A stretch of 64,000 nucleotides of DNA, from NCBI GenBank assembly GCA_027491155.1, contig JAIXWR010000026.1:1-64000 (forward strand), given 5' to 3'. The position numbers and the translations under genes are program-made. The notes under the pieces were generated by a model. The model worked only from the letters and a program-made list of their open reading frames with translations, searched no databases and was not told the origin of the DNA. Origin of the DNA: Verrucomicrobiaceae bacterium. Its GTDB lineage: Bacteria; Verrucomicrobiota; Verrucomicrobiia; Verrucomicrobiales; Akkermansiaceae. Below are positions 44,745 to 56,520 of the stretch, piece by piece. Numbering within the stretch: the stretch's first letter is position 1; each line of letters opens with the position of its first letter.

Positions 44745-45656
44745 TCAGAACTCCTTCTCCGCGAACACGATCCACGAGACGAAGAGGTGCAGCACCACGT
44801 AAAAGCCGCTGAGCCCGATCAACATCTCCAGCCGCCCCGGCGGGAAAGCGCCTCCTTCGATCAGGGTGTCCACCACGTTGTAGAGCTGGAAATCGGGGAA
44901 AATCACCGCCACCGCCATGCCCAGCGCTTTTTCCAGCGGGTCGATGCCCTCGCCGAAATACAGGCGGCGCGCCTCCGCCTGGAAGTTCCCGATGAAATAG
45001 ACGAGGAATCCGGTGATCGTCGTGAACAGCGTGCTGGTCGAGAAAGTGGAAATCAGCATCGCGGTGGACGCGATCACCGCGGCGCGCAGGAACACCACCA
45101 GCACCGCGCCGTGGAGCTCCCAGGTCGGCCCCTGGTTCAAGGTGTCCTGCCGCAACGCCTCGACCGCGTCCGGCGGCCAGCCGGAACGCGTCGCCGCCGC
45201 CACCTGCTCGGCCGTCACGAAATGGGTCCGCACCGCCAGCACGCCGGTCATCAGCAGGTCCATCACCGCCAGCGAGATGAAGATCAGCAGCAGCACGCCG
45301 CCCAGCTTGCCGATCAGGTAGTCGAGCCGCGGCACCGGCTTGGCGAGGATGGTGTAGAGCGTGCGGTCCTCGACGTCCCTCGGCAGCAGCAGCGCGGTCG
45401 CCACCACCCCGATCACCACCGAAAACAAGGTCATCGTCCCCAGCGACCAACTCCGGATCGAGCGCAGCACGTCGGTGCCCTCGAGGTCCGGCCGGCCGAG
45501 GTCCTGGATCTCGAACAGGTTGCTGCCCAGCAGGATCAGCGCGAAGGCGCCGAGGAAATAGAACACCTTCATCCGCACCAGTTGCGTGAAGGTGTGCATC
45601 GTGATCACCCCGATGCGGCGGGGGTTCAGCGGGCGGTTTTTCGCGGGGCGGCTCAT
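44745..45656 (-). CDS. ABC-2 type transporter permease
   Basis: 303 aa with six hydrophobic segments in the ABC-2 arrangement and a larger exported loop (about 165-210). VVATALLLPRDVEDRTLYTILAKPVPRLDYLIGK after the second span is typical of the NosY/ABC-2 group. It pairs with the ATPase encoded 12 nt upstream. The cargo is unknown. Confidence 0.87.
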   Translation of the reverse strand: MSRPAKNRPLNPRRIGVITMHTFTQLVRMKVFYFLGAFALILLGSNLFEIQDLGRPDLEGTDVLRSIRSWSLGTMTLFSVVIGVVATALLLPRDVEDRTLYTILAKPVPRLDYLIGKLGGVLLLIFISLAVMDLLMTGVLAVRTHFVTAEQVAAATRSGWPPDAVEALRQDTLNQGPTWELHGAVLVVFLRAAVIASTAMLISTFSTSTLFTTITGFLVYFIGNFQAEARRLYFGEGIDPLEKALGMAVAVIFPDFQLYNVVDTLIEGGAFPPGRLEMLIGLSGFYVVLHLFVSWIVFAEKEF

Positions 45657-45668
45657 CGGCGGGGAAAA

Positions 45669-46523
45669 TCAGGGATTCGGGCGCTCCGATGTCTCCTCGA
45701 GGAAGAGCCGTTCCAGCGTGGTCTTCGGCCGGTCGGCCCGCAGCAGCGTCGCGCCGCCGTCCGCCGCGACCAGCCCGCGGATTTTCTCCAGCAGCTCCGG
45801 CGAGGCGTCCTTCAGGATCAGCTCCGTCTGGTCGCCCAGCGCCAGCAGGTCGTCGAGCGGGCCTTCCTTGACCATCCGGCCGCGGTGGATGATCCCCACC
45901 CGGTCGCAGACCTCCTGTACCTGTTCCAACAAATGCGAGCAGAGGAAGACCGTGATGCCGCGCTCCTTCAGGTTGAAGATCAAATCGCGGATCTGGCGGG
46001 ATCCGATCGGGTCGACGCCGGCGGTCGGCTCGTCCAGGATCACCAGCCGCGGCTCCTGGACCAGCGCCTGGGCGAGCCCGATCCGTTGCAGCATGCCTTT
46101 CGAATAGCCGCCCAGCCGGCGGTCGCCCGCCTCGCTGAGGTCCACCAGGGACAGCAGCTCCTTGACCCGTCCCTCCAGCGCCGTCCCGCGCAGCCCGCAG
46201 AGCTTGCCGTAAAAGCGCAGCGTCTCCGCGCCGCTCAGGTGCTTGTAGAAATACGGGTTCTCCGGCAGGAAGCCGACCTGCTGGCGGGAGTCCACCTTCA
46301 GCGAGTCGTGGCCGAAAATCCGGCAAACCCCGGAGTCCGGCTGCACCAGGCCGAGCAGCGCCTTCATCGTGGTGGACTTGCCGGAGCCGTTCGGCCCGAT
46401 CAGCCCGTAGACCTCGCCCGCGCCGATCGTCAGGGACACATCGTCCACCGCGCGCAGCGGCAGCTTGCGGCCCGCCGGGCGGAACTCCTTCACGAGATGG
46501 CGGATTTCAACGGCGGGCTCCAT
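45669..46523 (-). CDS. ABC transporter ATP-binding protein
   Basis: 284 aa from the ATG at 46523. Walker A GPNGSGKST, Q-loop in VGFLPENPYFYKHLSG, signature GYSKGMLQRIGLAQAL, Walker B RLVILDEPTAGVDP and the switch His in CSHLLEQV. It powers the permease of the same operon, probably for export. The C-terminal extension (210-284) is of the kind seen in CcmA/NatA-like ATPases. Confidence 0.92.
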   Translation of the reverse strand: MEPAVEIRHLVKEFRPAGRKLPLRAVDDVSLTIGAGEVYGLIGPNGSGKSTTMKALLGLVQPDSGVCRIFGHDSLKVDSRQQVGFLPENPYFYKHLSGAETLRFYGKLCGLRGTALEGRVKELLSLVDLSEAGDRRLGGYSKGMLQRIGLAQALVQEPRLVILDEPTAGVDPIGSRQIRDLIFNLKERGITVFLCSHLLEQVQEVCDRVGIIHRGRMVKEGPLDDLLALGDQTELILKDASPELLEKIRGLVAADGGATLLRADRPKTTLERLFLEETSERPNP

Positions 46524-46626
46524 CGGCGGGCCGCAGCTTAGCGGGGCCCGCGGCGCGGCGGCAACGGGATTCGACACACGGGAATCCTTGCCTATTTCAG
46601 CCACTCGTGCAGCCTCGACCCTGCTT

Positions 46627-47439
46627 ATGAAGAAATCCTTAAACCTCCTCGGCGCGGCCCTGCTCGCGCTGTTCACGAGTTCCTGCCTGGAACACTCCTC
46701 CACCATCCGCCTGAACAAGGACGGCAGCGGCACCATCACCGAAGAAACCGTCTTGAGCGCCGAAGCGAGCGCGATGATGGCCGCCCAGGGCGGCGCCGGT
46801 CCGAACTTCGCCGACGCCAAGAAAGCCGACGCCGCCGCCGGCAAGATGGGCGCGGGCGTCACGGTCGAAAAGGTCGAGAAGATCGACAAGGACGGCCGCG
46901 TCGGCGGTCGCGTCGTCTACAAGTTCAAGGACATCAACAGTGTCAAATACACCTTCGGCGGCAACATGACGGACTCCGCCAAGGACATGGGCCCTCCCGG
47001 AGCTCCCGGCGACGCGCCCGACGCACCCGGCGACGCTCCGGAAGCCCCGCCGATGACCTTCAAATACGAAGGCGGTGTCCTCACGCTGACCAACCCGGAC
47101 GCCAAGCCCGCAGGCGGGGAGGAAAAGCCGGCCCCCGCCGGGGAACTCGACCCGCAGGCGCTCGCCATGATGCAGGGCTTCTTCAAGGACATGAAGATGT
47201 CGCTGAAGGTGGAGATCTCCGACGGCATCGCGGAAACCAACGCCACCCACGTCGACGGCAACACGGTGACCCTCGCCGAAATGGCCTTCGGCAAGCTCCT
47301 TGCCGATCCGGAGAACCTGAAGAAGCTCAGCGCCCTGCAAATGCAAGAAGCCAGCCCGGCCGAAGTCGCCGCCGCCTTCAAGGGCGTGGACGGCATCAAG
47401 ATCGAGGCCAAGGACGAAGTCACCGTGAAGGTGAAGTAA
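46627..47439 (+). CDS. Lipoprotein of unknown function
   Basis: 270 aa. Lipobox TSSC near residue 20. RLNKDGSGTITEETVLS opens the mature part. A Pro/Asp/Ala-rich linker near 118-140 has repeated APGDAPDAPGDAPEAP units. The second half is helical and acidic. The start matches lipoproteins that begin with a short beta strand after an Asp/Lys-rich turn. No family recognised. A strong terminator follows. Confidence 0.75.
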   Translation: MKKSLNLLGAALLALFTSSCLEHSSTIRLNKDGSGTITEETVLSAEASAMMAAQGGAGPNFADAKKADAAAGKMGAGVTVEKVEKIDKDGRVGGRVVYKFKDINSVKYTFGGNMTDSAKDMGPPGAPGDAPDAPGDAPEAPPMTFKYEGGVLTLTNPDAKPAGGEEKPAPAGELDPQALAMMQGFFKDMKMSLKVEISDGIAETNATHVDGNTVTLAEMAFGKLLADPENLKKLSALQMQEASPAEVAAAFKGVDGIKIEAKDEVTVKVK

Positions 47440-47456
47440 GCCTTCCCCGCCTTTCG

Positions 47457-47495
47457 AAGCGGCAGGTCCTCGTCCGTGGGGCCTGCCGCTTTTTT
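47457..47495 (+). terminator. Intrinsic terminator after the 46627-47439 lipoprotein gene
   Basis: Perfect stem AAGCGGCAGG/CCTGCCGCTT (47457-47466 with 47482-47491) followed by a run of six T residues to 47495. Confidence 0.92.
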
Positions 47496-47545
47496 CTACC
47501 GGCGGCTCCCGGTCCCGCGGAACCATCGCCTTTTCCGATGATCCC

Positions 47546-50278
<2,733 letters not shown>

Positions 50279-50294
50279 CCGACGGATCCGGCTT

Positions 50295-50699
50295 TCACCC
50301 AAGCCGGCGGACCTCCGGCAGCGCGGCCATCTTGCGGTCATTGGTGACCGTCACCACACCCTCGCGCTGGTAGTCGTCGACGATCAAGCGGTCGAGAAGT
50401 CCGCACCCGGTCTGAACGGTGATTGCCTTGAGCGCCGAGGCCCCGTTCAAGGGTGAGACGAGGCCGCTCGCGAACACTTCGAGCAATGCCGCCCGAGCCT
50501 CCTGCTTCGTGACCCCGTAGTGATGCTGCACCGCGATGTAGGCCTCACCGATCACCTGGTTGGATGCCACGAGCCGCGAGCCCGGCTCGCTGGCCATCAG
50601 CTTCTCCAGCGCGTCCACCGTTTTCCGGTATTCCTTCTCCGGATCGCCCGTCAACAGGCGCACGAGCACCGAGGTATCAATCCCGAAGCGACGGCTCAT
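50295..50699 (-). CDS. vapC: PIN-domain toxin VapC
   Basis: 134 aa from the ATG at 50699. PIN ribonuclease fold with acidic residues in FGIDTSVLVRLL, the conserved Glu in QVIGEAYIAV, and Asp residues in LLDRLIVDDYQ and TNDRKM. VapC toxins cut specific RNAs such as tRNA. It overlaps the antitoxin gene by 23 nt. Confidence 0.9.
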   Translation of the reverse strand: MSRRFGIDTSVLVRLLTGDPEKEYRKTVDALEKLMASEPGSRLVASNQVIGEAYIAVQHHYGVTKQEARAALLEVFASGLVSPLNGASALKAITVQTGCGLLDRLIVDDYQREGVVTVTNDRKMAALPEVRRLG

Positions 50700-50919
50700 G
50701 CGTTTGCTGGCGGAAGGCTTCAAGGTCGAAGGCCGGCGTTCCCGGGCGGATCAGCGGCTTCAAGGGAGCGAGGCGCTTGCGGTCCACCCGGCGCGGACGG
50801 ATCAGGAATCCACCCGGCGACTCCTGGATCTCGAGATGATCCCCGGGACCGACTCCCAACGCGTCGAGCACCGCGGCGGGAAAGGTGACCTGTCGTTTGC
50901 TGGTGATCTTCGCGAGCAT
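50677..50919 (-). CDS. vapB: AbrB/MazE-type antitoxin VapB
   Basis: 80 aa from the ATG at 50919. SpoVT/AbrB swapped-hairpin domain AKITSKRQVTFPAAVLDALGVGPGDHLEI at the N-terminus binds DNA. The C-terminal tail (FDLEAFRQQTHEPSL) should wrap the PIN toxin. It likely represses its own promoter through the palindrome just upstream. Confidence 0.9.
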   Translation of the reverse strand: MLAKITSKRQVTFPAAVLDALGVGPGDHLEIQESPGGFLIRPRRVDRKRLAPLKPLIRPGTPAFDLEAFRQQTHEPSLRD

Positions 50920-50936
50920 GGAGGCACCGTGCCACA

Positions 50937-50963
50937 CCTTACTTGAAGTGTCAAAAAGTAAGG
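50937..50963. promoter_or_regulatory. Operator-like inverted repeat of the vapBC genes
   Basis: Perfect 8-bp arms CCTTACTT (50937-50944) and AAGTAAGG (50956-50963) separated by 11 nt. They lie 17 nt before the antitoxin start in an AT-rich patch. Position and form suit autoregulation by the VapB-VapC complex. Confidence 0.7.
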
Positions 50964-50968
50964 CGACG

Positions 50969-51517
50969 TCAGGACTTCTTCCGCGGCAACAGCCGCCCGA
51001 CCAGCAAACCCGCCAGCGCGCACACGCCGCCGAGGATCCATTTCGTCATCCCCTGCAGCGACCCGATGATCGGATTCCCCACCGGATCGATCGCCGCGTG
51101 GATCCGCACGAGCTTCCACGCATCGCCTTCCTTCCGCGCCACCGCCGTCCACTGCGAGGTGAATTCGAAGCTCTTGCCGCCCCGCGTCACCTGCTCCAGC
51201 GCCCGGCCCTTGGCGATGGCGAGGTTCCCTTCGAAGAGCGTGTCATCGGGATCGAGCGTCACCTTGTAGCTGCCCTTGTCGCCGATGAAGCCTTCCACTT
51301 TCTTCCAGTAGTCGAGGACTCCTTGGAAGCCCTTCACCTCGTCGGCGGTGATCATCACGCCGGTAAAGTCCGCCGCCAGATGGGGCTGCAAGGCCGACAA
51401 GTCGCGCGCGGCGATCGCCTGTTCGTAGATGCCGCGCAGCTTGCGGAGCGCTTCCTTGTCTTCTTCCGAAGCAAGGACGGGGAGGCACAGGGCGATGAGA
51501 ACGAGCAGGGTTTTCAT
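50969..51517 (-). CDS. Exported DUF4440/SnoaL-like protein with C-terminal membrane anchor
   Basis: 182 aa. Signal peptide, then a nuclear-transport-factor-2-like alpha/beta cone: LRGIYEQAIAARDLSALQPHLAADFTGVM, GYKVTLDPDDTLFEGNLAIA-type strands and WTAVARKEGDAWKLVRIHA. A C-terminal hydrophobic helix (ILGGVCALAGLLVGRLL) and basic end anchor it in the membrane. Last gene of the desaturase operon, overlapping the previous one by 4 nt (ATGA). Confidence 0.78.
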   Translation of the reverse strand: MKTLLVLIALCLPVLASEEDKEALRKLRGIYEQAIAARDLSALQPHLAADFTGVMITADEVKGFQGVLDYWKKVEGFIGDKGSYKVTLDPDDTLFEGNLAIAKGRALEQVTRGGKSFEFTSQWTAVARKEGDAWKLVRIHAAIDPVGNPIIGSLQGMTKWILGGVCALAGLLVGRLLPRKKS

Positions 51518-52173
51518 GGGGATTCGCGGAGTCGTTTGCCATCCTTCCACCGGCTGAAGGGCGGGGAAATCAAAAACGCGCGGGTCGCCTCGTCGTCCGC
51601 GATCTCGGTGCCGGCCGTGAGCAGCGAATAGCCGCCGATCAAGGCGCGGTCGCCGATCTTCACCGGGGCCAGCCGCAGCACCGGCAGCTCGTCGCGCTCC
51701 ATCACGTGGGGATTCAGCCGCACCCCGGCACCGATGACCACATGGTCTCCGATGTCCAAAAAGCCGCGGTCGAGGATGATGGTACGAGGAGCCCAGTAGG
51801 TCAGCCGGCCGATCCGCGATCCCCACCCGCGCAGCCACAACGAATACAGCCCCGGCACCATCCGCAGCAGCTCCTCGGCCGCGGGGAAGCGCAGGAACAG
51901 CACCTGGCACTGGAAGCAGGCCCACCAGCGCAGGAAGGCCGGCGAGCCGACCGCGATGTCGCGCGGACATCCCCGCAGCGACTCGCGCAGCAGCCGGCCC
52001 GGCAGCAAAGGGGCGAGGTAGAACACGGCCGACGACAGACCGATCCGCTGCGGCCAGGGTAGCGGCAGGAACAGGCACGCGATCGTCCCCGCGGCGTGCA
52101 ACAGCGGCAGCAGGTTCAAGAGCAGCATCGCGAGCGGCGCCGCCTTCGGGTCAGCGGATGATTTTCCCGGCAT
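51514..52173 (-). CDS. Left-handed beta-helix acyltransferase-like membrane protein
   Basis: 219 aa. Two N-terminal hydrophobic segments, then a hexapeptide-repeat region: LTYWAPRTIILDRGFLDIGDHVVIGAGVRLNPHVM and VKIGDRALIGGYSLLTAGTEI. This resembles bacterial acetyl- or acyltransferases of the LbetaH class. The catalytic His could be His in NPHVMERDE. It overlaps the desaturase gene by 23 nt. It probably modifies a lipid made by its operon partners (inference). Confidence 0.75.
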   Translation of the reverse strand: MPGKSSADPKAAPLAMLLLNLLPLLHAAGTIACLFLPLPWPQRIGLSSAVFYLAPLLPGRLLRESLRGCPRDIAVGSPAFLRWWACFQCQVLFLRFPAAEELLRMVPGLYSLWLRGWGSRIGRLTYWAPRTIILDRGFLDIGDHVVIGAGVRLNPHVMERDELPVLRLAPVKIGDRALIGGYSLLTAGTEIADDEATRAFLISPPFSRWKDGKRLRESP

Positions 52174-53071
52174 GATGGTTTTCCACGCGTTCGTCGGTAT
52201 GGCGCGGCCCGCGCCACATCCGCAGGTAGGCAGCGAGCAGGCGGCCGCGTTCGCCGTCGGCTTCATCGGTGATCTCCGGCAAATGGACCCACGGCACGGT
52301 CGGCCGCGCGTGGTGATTGCGGTGCCAGTTGTGGTTCAGCCACAGCGCGTCGAGCCAGCGCCAGGTCCGCAGATTGCGCGCGCCCTTCAACACGTCGCGC
52401 TCGGTGCCGAAATGATGGACATACTGGAGCGCCGACCACAGCAGGCCGAAGCTGCCTAACAGAATGAAGTAGTGCGACGCCGGCACCCGCCACAGCGCCA
52501 TCCAGCCGCCGTGCAGGACGAAGACCGCCAGCGCTTCCAAGCGGATCAGCCGGAAGTACTTCGGATTGAGGGAATCGAGCAACGCCTTGGTCGGCCGGTC
52601 GAAATCCCCCCACTTCGCTTTCAAGCCGGCCGGATGAACCAGCGCGATCGCGTTTCCCAGCACCACCGCAAGATAGAAAAATCCGGAAAGGATGCCGTAG
52701 AGTTGCAGTGTTTTCCACACCCGGCTTTCGCCGTCGAAATAGAAGTCGAAGGCCTCGTCGTCCGAGCGGTTCCGCAGGTGGTGCCCGATGTGGCCCTGCC
52801 GCAGCAGGTGGAAGGGCGCGGGAAAAAACAGCGCGAGTCCCGCGCCGACGGCATCGTTCACGACGCGGTTCCGGTGCAGCGAACCGTGTTCCGCCTCGTG
52901 CAGCATCGCGTAGGCGGAATTCATCACCAGCGCGTAGCCGATGGCCAATCCCGCGAGTGCCCACGGCGACCCGACGAAGCCCGCCGACGCCAGCAAGGCC
53001 AGCAGCACCGCCGCCTGCCCCGCGGCGATCCAGAGGTTCAAGCGACCGGGAATGGGAAAGTCGTCGTTCAT
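52151..53071 (-). CDS. Membrane fatty-acid desaturase/hydroxylase (B)
   Basis: 306 aa. Integral membrane diiron enzyme with the three His boxes: HEAEHG (about 57), HIGHH (about 94) and HNWHRNHH (about 260), plus HH in YVHHFG. Four to six membrane spans. The family includes acyl desaturases and carotene hydroxylases. No crt genes are near, so an acyl substrate is likelier. Overlaps the diiron oxygenase gene by 4 nt. Confidence 0.85.
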   Translation of the reverse strand: MNDDFPIPGRLNLWIAAGQAAVLLALLASAGFVGSPWALAGLAIGYALVMNSAYAMLHEAEHGSLHRNRVVNDAVGAGLALFFPAPFHLLRQGHIGHHLRNRSDDEAFDFYFDGESRVWKTLQLYGILSGFFYLAVVLGNAIALVHPAGLKAKWGDFDRPTKALLDSLNPKYFRLIRLEALAVFVLHGGWMALWRVPASHYFILLGSFGLLWSALQYVHHFGTERDVLKGARNLRTWRWLDALWLNHNWHRNHHARPTVPWVHLPEITDEADGERGRLLAAYLRMWRGPRHTDERVENHHAGKIIR

Positions 53072-53967
53072 GGCCGTTCGTAGGCAAGCAGGTGGCGGCC
53101 GATGTCGCGGAACTCCGGAAGTTCATCGAACAAGGCGAAGCAGCGCGGCGTCGACTCGCGGCTGTAGTGGCTGGCGTGGTAGTCACGCGACGTCGCGAGC
53201 TCGCGCAACTCGCCGCCGAGTTGCGGGGCGAGGGGATGAAGCTCGGGAAACTCATCGAGCAAGGCTTGCAGCACCCGTATCGCCGAGCGTTTCGGGGCGG
53301 TGAAGAATTCCCCCATCATCGCGCCGAACAGCCGCGCCTGGAGGCGCCGCTTCCATCTCGGCAGCGGCAGCCACACCTGCTCGACCAGCTTGAGGTCCCA
53401 GCGGACGTGATCGATCTCGTCGGCGAGGTGCTTGCGGTGGAGATCGCGGAAGGCCGGCTCGATGCCGGCGTCCGCCTTCAGGCACTCGCGCGCCACCGAG
53501 ATCGAGCGCTCTTCCTGGATCAGCATCAGCCAGATCCACAGCGGAAAGGCGAAGGGCCGCCGGGCGAACCATGCGGCGACGGCCTGCGTCCGCCCGCCCA
53601 CCGGGACGAAAACATGGCGGCCCTGCTCCAAGGAATAGCGCAGCGGATCAACACGGTGGTTGAGCTCGCGGAACCAGCGGGAATGCCGCTTTTCCTCCAC
53701 CTCGAACTGCCGCAGGTCGGCCGCCAGGTCCTCGCCGATCCGGTCCGGCCTCTCGTACAAAGCCGGCAGCAGGGTGCCCGCCAGCAGTTCCTCGAAAAAC
53801 ACCGTCTGCTCGTTCAGATAAAGCGCGTGATGCTGCGAGTGGCGGAGCCGGTGGCGATCGTCCAGCAGTCCCCACGAGGGCACCTGAGCCAGCGTCGTCA
53901 GGTGGAGCGGGAAGAAGGGCAGCGAGAAATCGATGCCCGGGCGGGTGATGGTGGCTTCAGCGGGCAT
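53068..53967 (-). CDS. AurF-like diiron oxygenase
   Basis: 299 aa, soluble, helical. Ferritin-like diiron ligands: Glu in NEQTVFFEELL, EVEEKRHSRWF (E-x2-H), Glu in LIQEERSIS, and HLADEIDHVRW (H-x3-E-x2-H). This set matches the AurF/CmlI group, which oxidises amines to hydroxylamine or nitro groups or inserts oxygen into lipids. Its position between two desaturase genes suggests an oxygenated acyl product. The substrate is not known. Confidence 0.82.
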   Translation of the reverse strand: MPAEATITRPGIDFSLPFFPLHLTTLAQVPSWGLLDDRHRLRHSQHHALYLNEQTVFFEELLAGTLLPALYERPDRIGEDLAADLRQFEVEEKRHSRWFRELNHRVDPLRYSLEQGRHVFVPVGGRTQAVAAWFARRPFAFPLWIWLMLIQEERSISVARECLKADAGIEPAFRDLHRKHLADEIDHVRWDLKLVEQVWLPLPRWKRRLQARLFGAMMGEFFTAPKRSAIRVLQALLDEFPELHPLAPQLGGELRELATSRDYHASHYSRESTPRCFALFDELPEFRDIGRHLLAYERP

Positions 53968-54811
53968 GGTTCACGGCGGGTCGTCGCAGGCGCTCGATCA
54001 GCAGTCCGGAAAAACTCCGGTGGTCCAGAACCGGATTCATTCGCGGCACCACGTGGCGGCGGTGGAACTCGGGCAGCAGGCTCCAGTGCATCGACGGCCT
54101 CAGATGGTGCGCGGTGTGGTAGCCGTTGTTGAGCAGCAGCCAGTTCACCAGCCGGCCGGTGACATTGCGCGAGTGGTCGTATTCGGAATCGGTGACGCAG
54201 TCCTGGTGCTGCAACAGATTCACCCCGACCAACGCGAGCTGCGCGGTGATCCACGGCAACAGCAGGAAGAGCAGCGTCGCCCGCCAATCGAGCACCAGCA
54301 GCAGCACCAGGGCCGGATAGAAGATCGACCGCTCCCACAGCGCCTGCCGGTAGAGATGAGGTCGCGCGCTTTTCCACCGGCGCAGGTCGTCCGGCTTCTC
54401 GCGATACATCGCGGCGATCGAAAGGAAGGGAAACGCGACCAGGTTCAGCGCGTTCCAGCGGAAGCGGGCCAGGCCGGTGCGGACGAAATCCCGATCGCTG
54501 TCCGGCTGGCCGTGGTGGCGCTCGTTGTGCGCCGTCACGATCCCCGTCGGCGGCTGGCCGGAGCCGAACATCAGCAGGATTTGGAAAACCCGGTTCCACC
54601 CGCGGCCGCGGAACAAGGGCAGGTGCATGTGGTTGTGCGCGATGATGCAGCAGACGAAGGCGAACAAGAACGACGCGGCGACCGCCAGCGGATGCCGCCA
54701 CGCGCCGCTCCAGATCCCCGCCAGCAAGCCCAATTCCAGCCCGACGAAGCCGAGCGTCCGCCAATCCGCCCGATGGCGGAGTCGTGGGATGATCGGGACG
54801 CGGGATTTCAT
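53957..54811 (-). CDS. Membrane fatty-acid desaturase (A)
   Basis: 284 aa from the ATG at 54811. His boxes HNHMH, HNERHHG and HTAHH with an extra LQHQD, and four or more membrane spans. Family members insert double bonds into acyl chains at the membrane using a diiron centre. First gene of the minus-strand operon, divergent from the Rieske oxygenase with 129 nt between the two starts. Overlaps the next gene by 11 nt. Confidence 0.87.
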   Translation of the reverse strand: MKSRVPIIPRLRHRADWRTLGFVGLELGLLAGIWSGAWRHPLAVAASFLFAFVCCIIAHNHMHLPLFRGRGWNRVFQILLMFGSGQPPTGIVTAHNERHHGQPDSDRDFVRTGLARFRWNALNLVAFPFLSIAAMYREKPDDLRRWKSARPHLYRQALWERSIFYPALVLLLVLDWRATLLFLLLPWITAQLALVGVNLLQHQDCVTDSEYDHSRNVTGRLVNWLLLNNGYHTAHHLRPSMHWSLLPEFHRRHVVPRMNPVLDHRSFSGLLIERLRRPAVNHAR

Positions 54812-54940
54812 GACTCGGCATTCCACACGATGCGCCGCGCGCTGGCGAATCGTTAATCGGAAAGTCACCATCGGTTCTCCGAATGATGGCGGGGGTGGAA
54901 ACGATTCGCCACGGCCGGGCGGGAGGAGTTAGATCAACCC

Positions 54941-55945
54941 GTGCTCCGGGGTCATTGGTACATCGCCTGCCGCTCGCAACAGCTCGCCAAGGGCCCGCTG
55001 GCCCGGACCATCGCCGGCGAGGCGCTCGCGATCTTCCGCGGTCCGGATGGCAACGCGGCCGCCTTGATCGACCGCTGCGCGCACCGGAATCTCGCGCTGT
55101 CCCGCGGCAAGGTCACCGCAGGCGGGCTGCGCTGCGCCTACCACGGCTGGACCTGGGGTGCGGACGGTCATTGCACGCGGATCCCCTCCGCCTGCGAGCC
55201 CGATGCCTGCCGCGCGATCCGCGTGAAGGCCTATCCGGTGAGAGAGCAACAGGGCTTCGTCTGGGTGTGGATGGCCTCCGCGGAGAAGGCCGAACCCGAC
55301 CGCGAACCGCCGCTCTTCCCCTGGCTCGGCGAGCCGGGCTGGCGCCACTTCGTGATGGAGCGGGTGTTCGAGGCCGATGCCTTCCACTGCGTCGAGAATT
55401 TCCTCGATGTCCCGCACACCGCGCATGTCCACCGCGGGCTGTTCCGCGGCGAGGAAAGCAAGGAGATCGAACTCGAGATCACCGGCGGCGAGGACTGGAT
55501 CGAAGCGGAGTTCATCGGCGAGGAACGGATGGACTCGTGGATCGGCAAGCTGCTGGTGCCGGCGGGCAGCGCGGTGCGGCATGTCGACCGCTTTCAACTG
55601 CCCTACGTCACCCGCGTCGACTACCGGATGAGCGAGAAGCGGCAGTATGTCGTGATGAGCCAGTGCACGCCGGAAAGCCCGGAGCGCACGCGGGTCTTCA
55701 CCTATCTCGGCTTCCGCTTCGAACCGCTCGGCGGGCTGATCAAACTCATCTTCCAGCCCTTTGCCGGGGCCATCCTCAATCAGGACGTCGAGATCCTGCG
55801 GCAACAGACCGAGGATCTCCGCCGCACCGGTGCGGCGCGCTTTCTCTACCACGAAACGGATGCCATCGCGCGCGGCATCCGCGATCTTCTCGACGGCAAA
55901 TCGCTGGCCGGGCGCGCGCCGGAACGCAAACGGCTGAAGGTATGA
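54941..55945 (+). CDS. Rieske non-heme iron oxygenase
   Basis: 334 aa from a GTG with GGGAGGAG about 12 nt upstream. N-terminal Rieske [2Fe-2S] site C-x-H...C-x2-H in CAHRNLALSRGK and LRCAYHGWTW. The catalytic domain has FHCVENFLDVPHTAHVH, holding the two His of the iron site and the bridging Asp. It resembles single-component oxygenases of the VanA/choline-monooxygenase type. No ferredoxin or reductase is adjacent. First gene of the plus-strand operon. Confidence 0.87.
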   Translation: MLRGHWYIACRSQQLAKGPLARTIAGEALAIFRGPDGNAAALIDRCAHRNLALSRGKVTAGGLRCAYHGWTWGADGHCTRIPSACEPDACRAIRVKAYPVREQQGFVWVWMASAEKAEPDREPPLFPWLGEPGWRHFVMERVFEADAFHCVENFLDVPHTAHVHRGLFRGEESKEIELEITGGEDWIEAEFIGEERMDSWIGKLLVPAGSAVRHVDRFQLPYVTRVDYRMSEKRQYVVMSQCTPESPERTRVFTYLGFRFEPLGGLIKLIFQPFAGAILNQDVEILRQQTEDLRRTGAARFLYHETDAIARGIRDLLDGKSLAGRAPERKRLKV

Positions 55946-56520
55946 AGGACGCCTGGCACATCGCGGTCGACCGGATGCCGGTGTGGGCGGCGGCAGTGCT
56001 GCTGGCTTTCCAGCTCGCCGCGCCGCTCTTCCATGCCTGGCAAAACCAGCCGGGAAAACTCGGCGGGCCGATCTCGCGGGCCAAGGCGGCCTGGCTGGTC
56101 CACGCGGCGACGCTGTGGCTGCTGCTGCCCGTCCTGCTGTGGAACCAGCACCCGGCCTACGCGTGGCTGGGGGCCTCGATGGCACTGCGGACGATCATCG
56201 AGCTGCCTCTCTGCGCCTGGCAGAAATGGAGCACCAACCACGGGCTCTCCCACGACGCCGCGCACGCGGCGATCGCGCTGTGGTGGCTGCCGCGGGTGCC
56301 CGGGGACGCCGCGCTGTGGATCGTCCTCACGCTGCTCACGCTCGCGGCGGAGGTGTTCTTCGTGCTGCGTTTCCGCAAGTCCACCGCCGGTCCGGCGAAC
56401 GGCATCTACTTCGTGCCGGACGGCCCGGCGCATGCGAGGCTGAACCTGATCACCGACTTCGTCCGCATGCCCTCGCAGTATCTCATGGTCTCCATCCTGA
56501 TCGCCGCATGCCTGCGCTGA
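55942..56520 (+). CDS. Membrane protein of unknown function
   Basis: 192 aa with about five hydrophobic segments. His/Asp-rich NHGLSHDAAHAA between two spans could bind metal, but it does not follow the desaturase box pattern. No family recognised. Coupled to the Rieske gene by an ATGA overlap and overlapped by the next gene, so it belongs to this pathway. Confidence 0.75.
   Translation: MKDAWHIAVDRMPVWAAAVLLAFQLAAPLFHAWQNQPGKLGGPISRAKAAWLVHAATLWLLLPVLLWNQHPAYAWLGASMALRTIIELPLCAWQKWSTNHGLSHDAAHAAIALWWLPRVPGDAALWIVLTLLTLAAEVFFVLRFRKSTAGPANGIYFVPDGPAHARLNLITDFVRMPSQYLMVSILIAACLR

Noticed and set aside
44463-46541. Plus-strand open frame of 692 codons rich in Gln, Arg and His
   Set aside because: Shadow of the ABC permease and ATPase genes on the other strand, whose motifs are complete.
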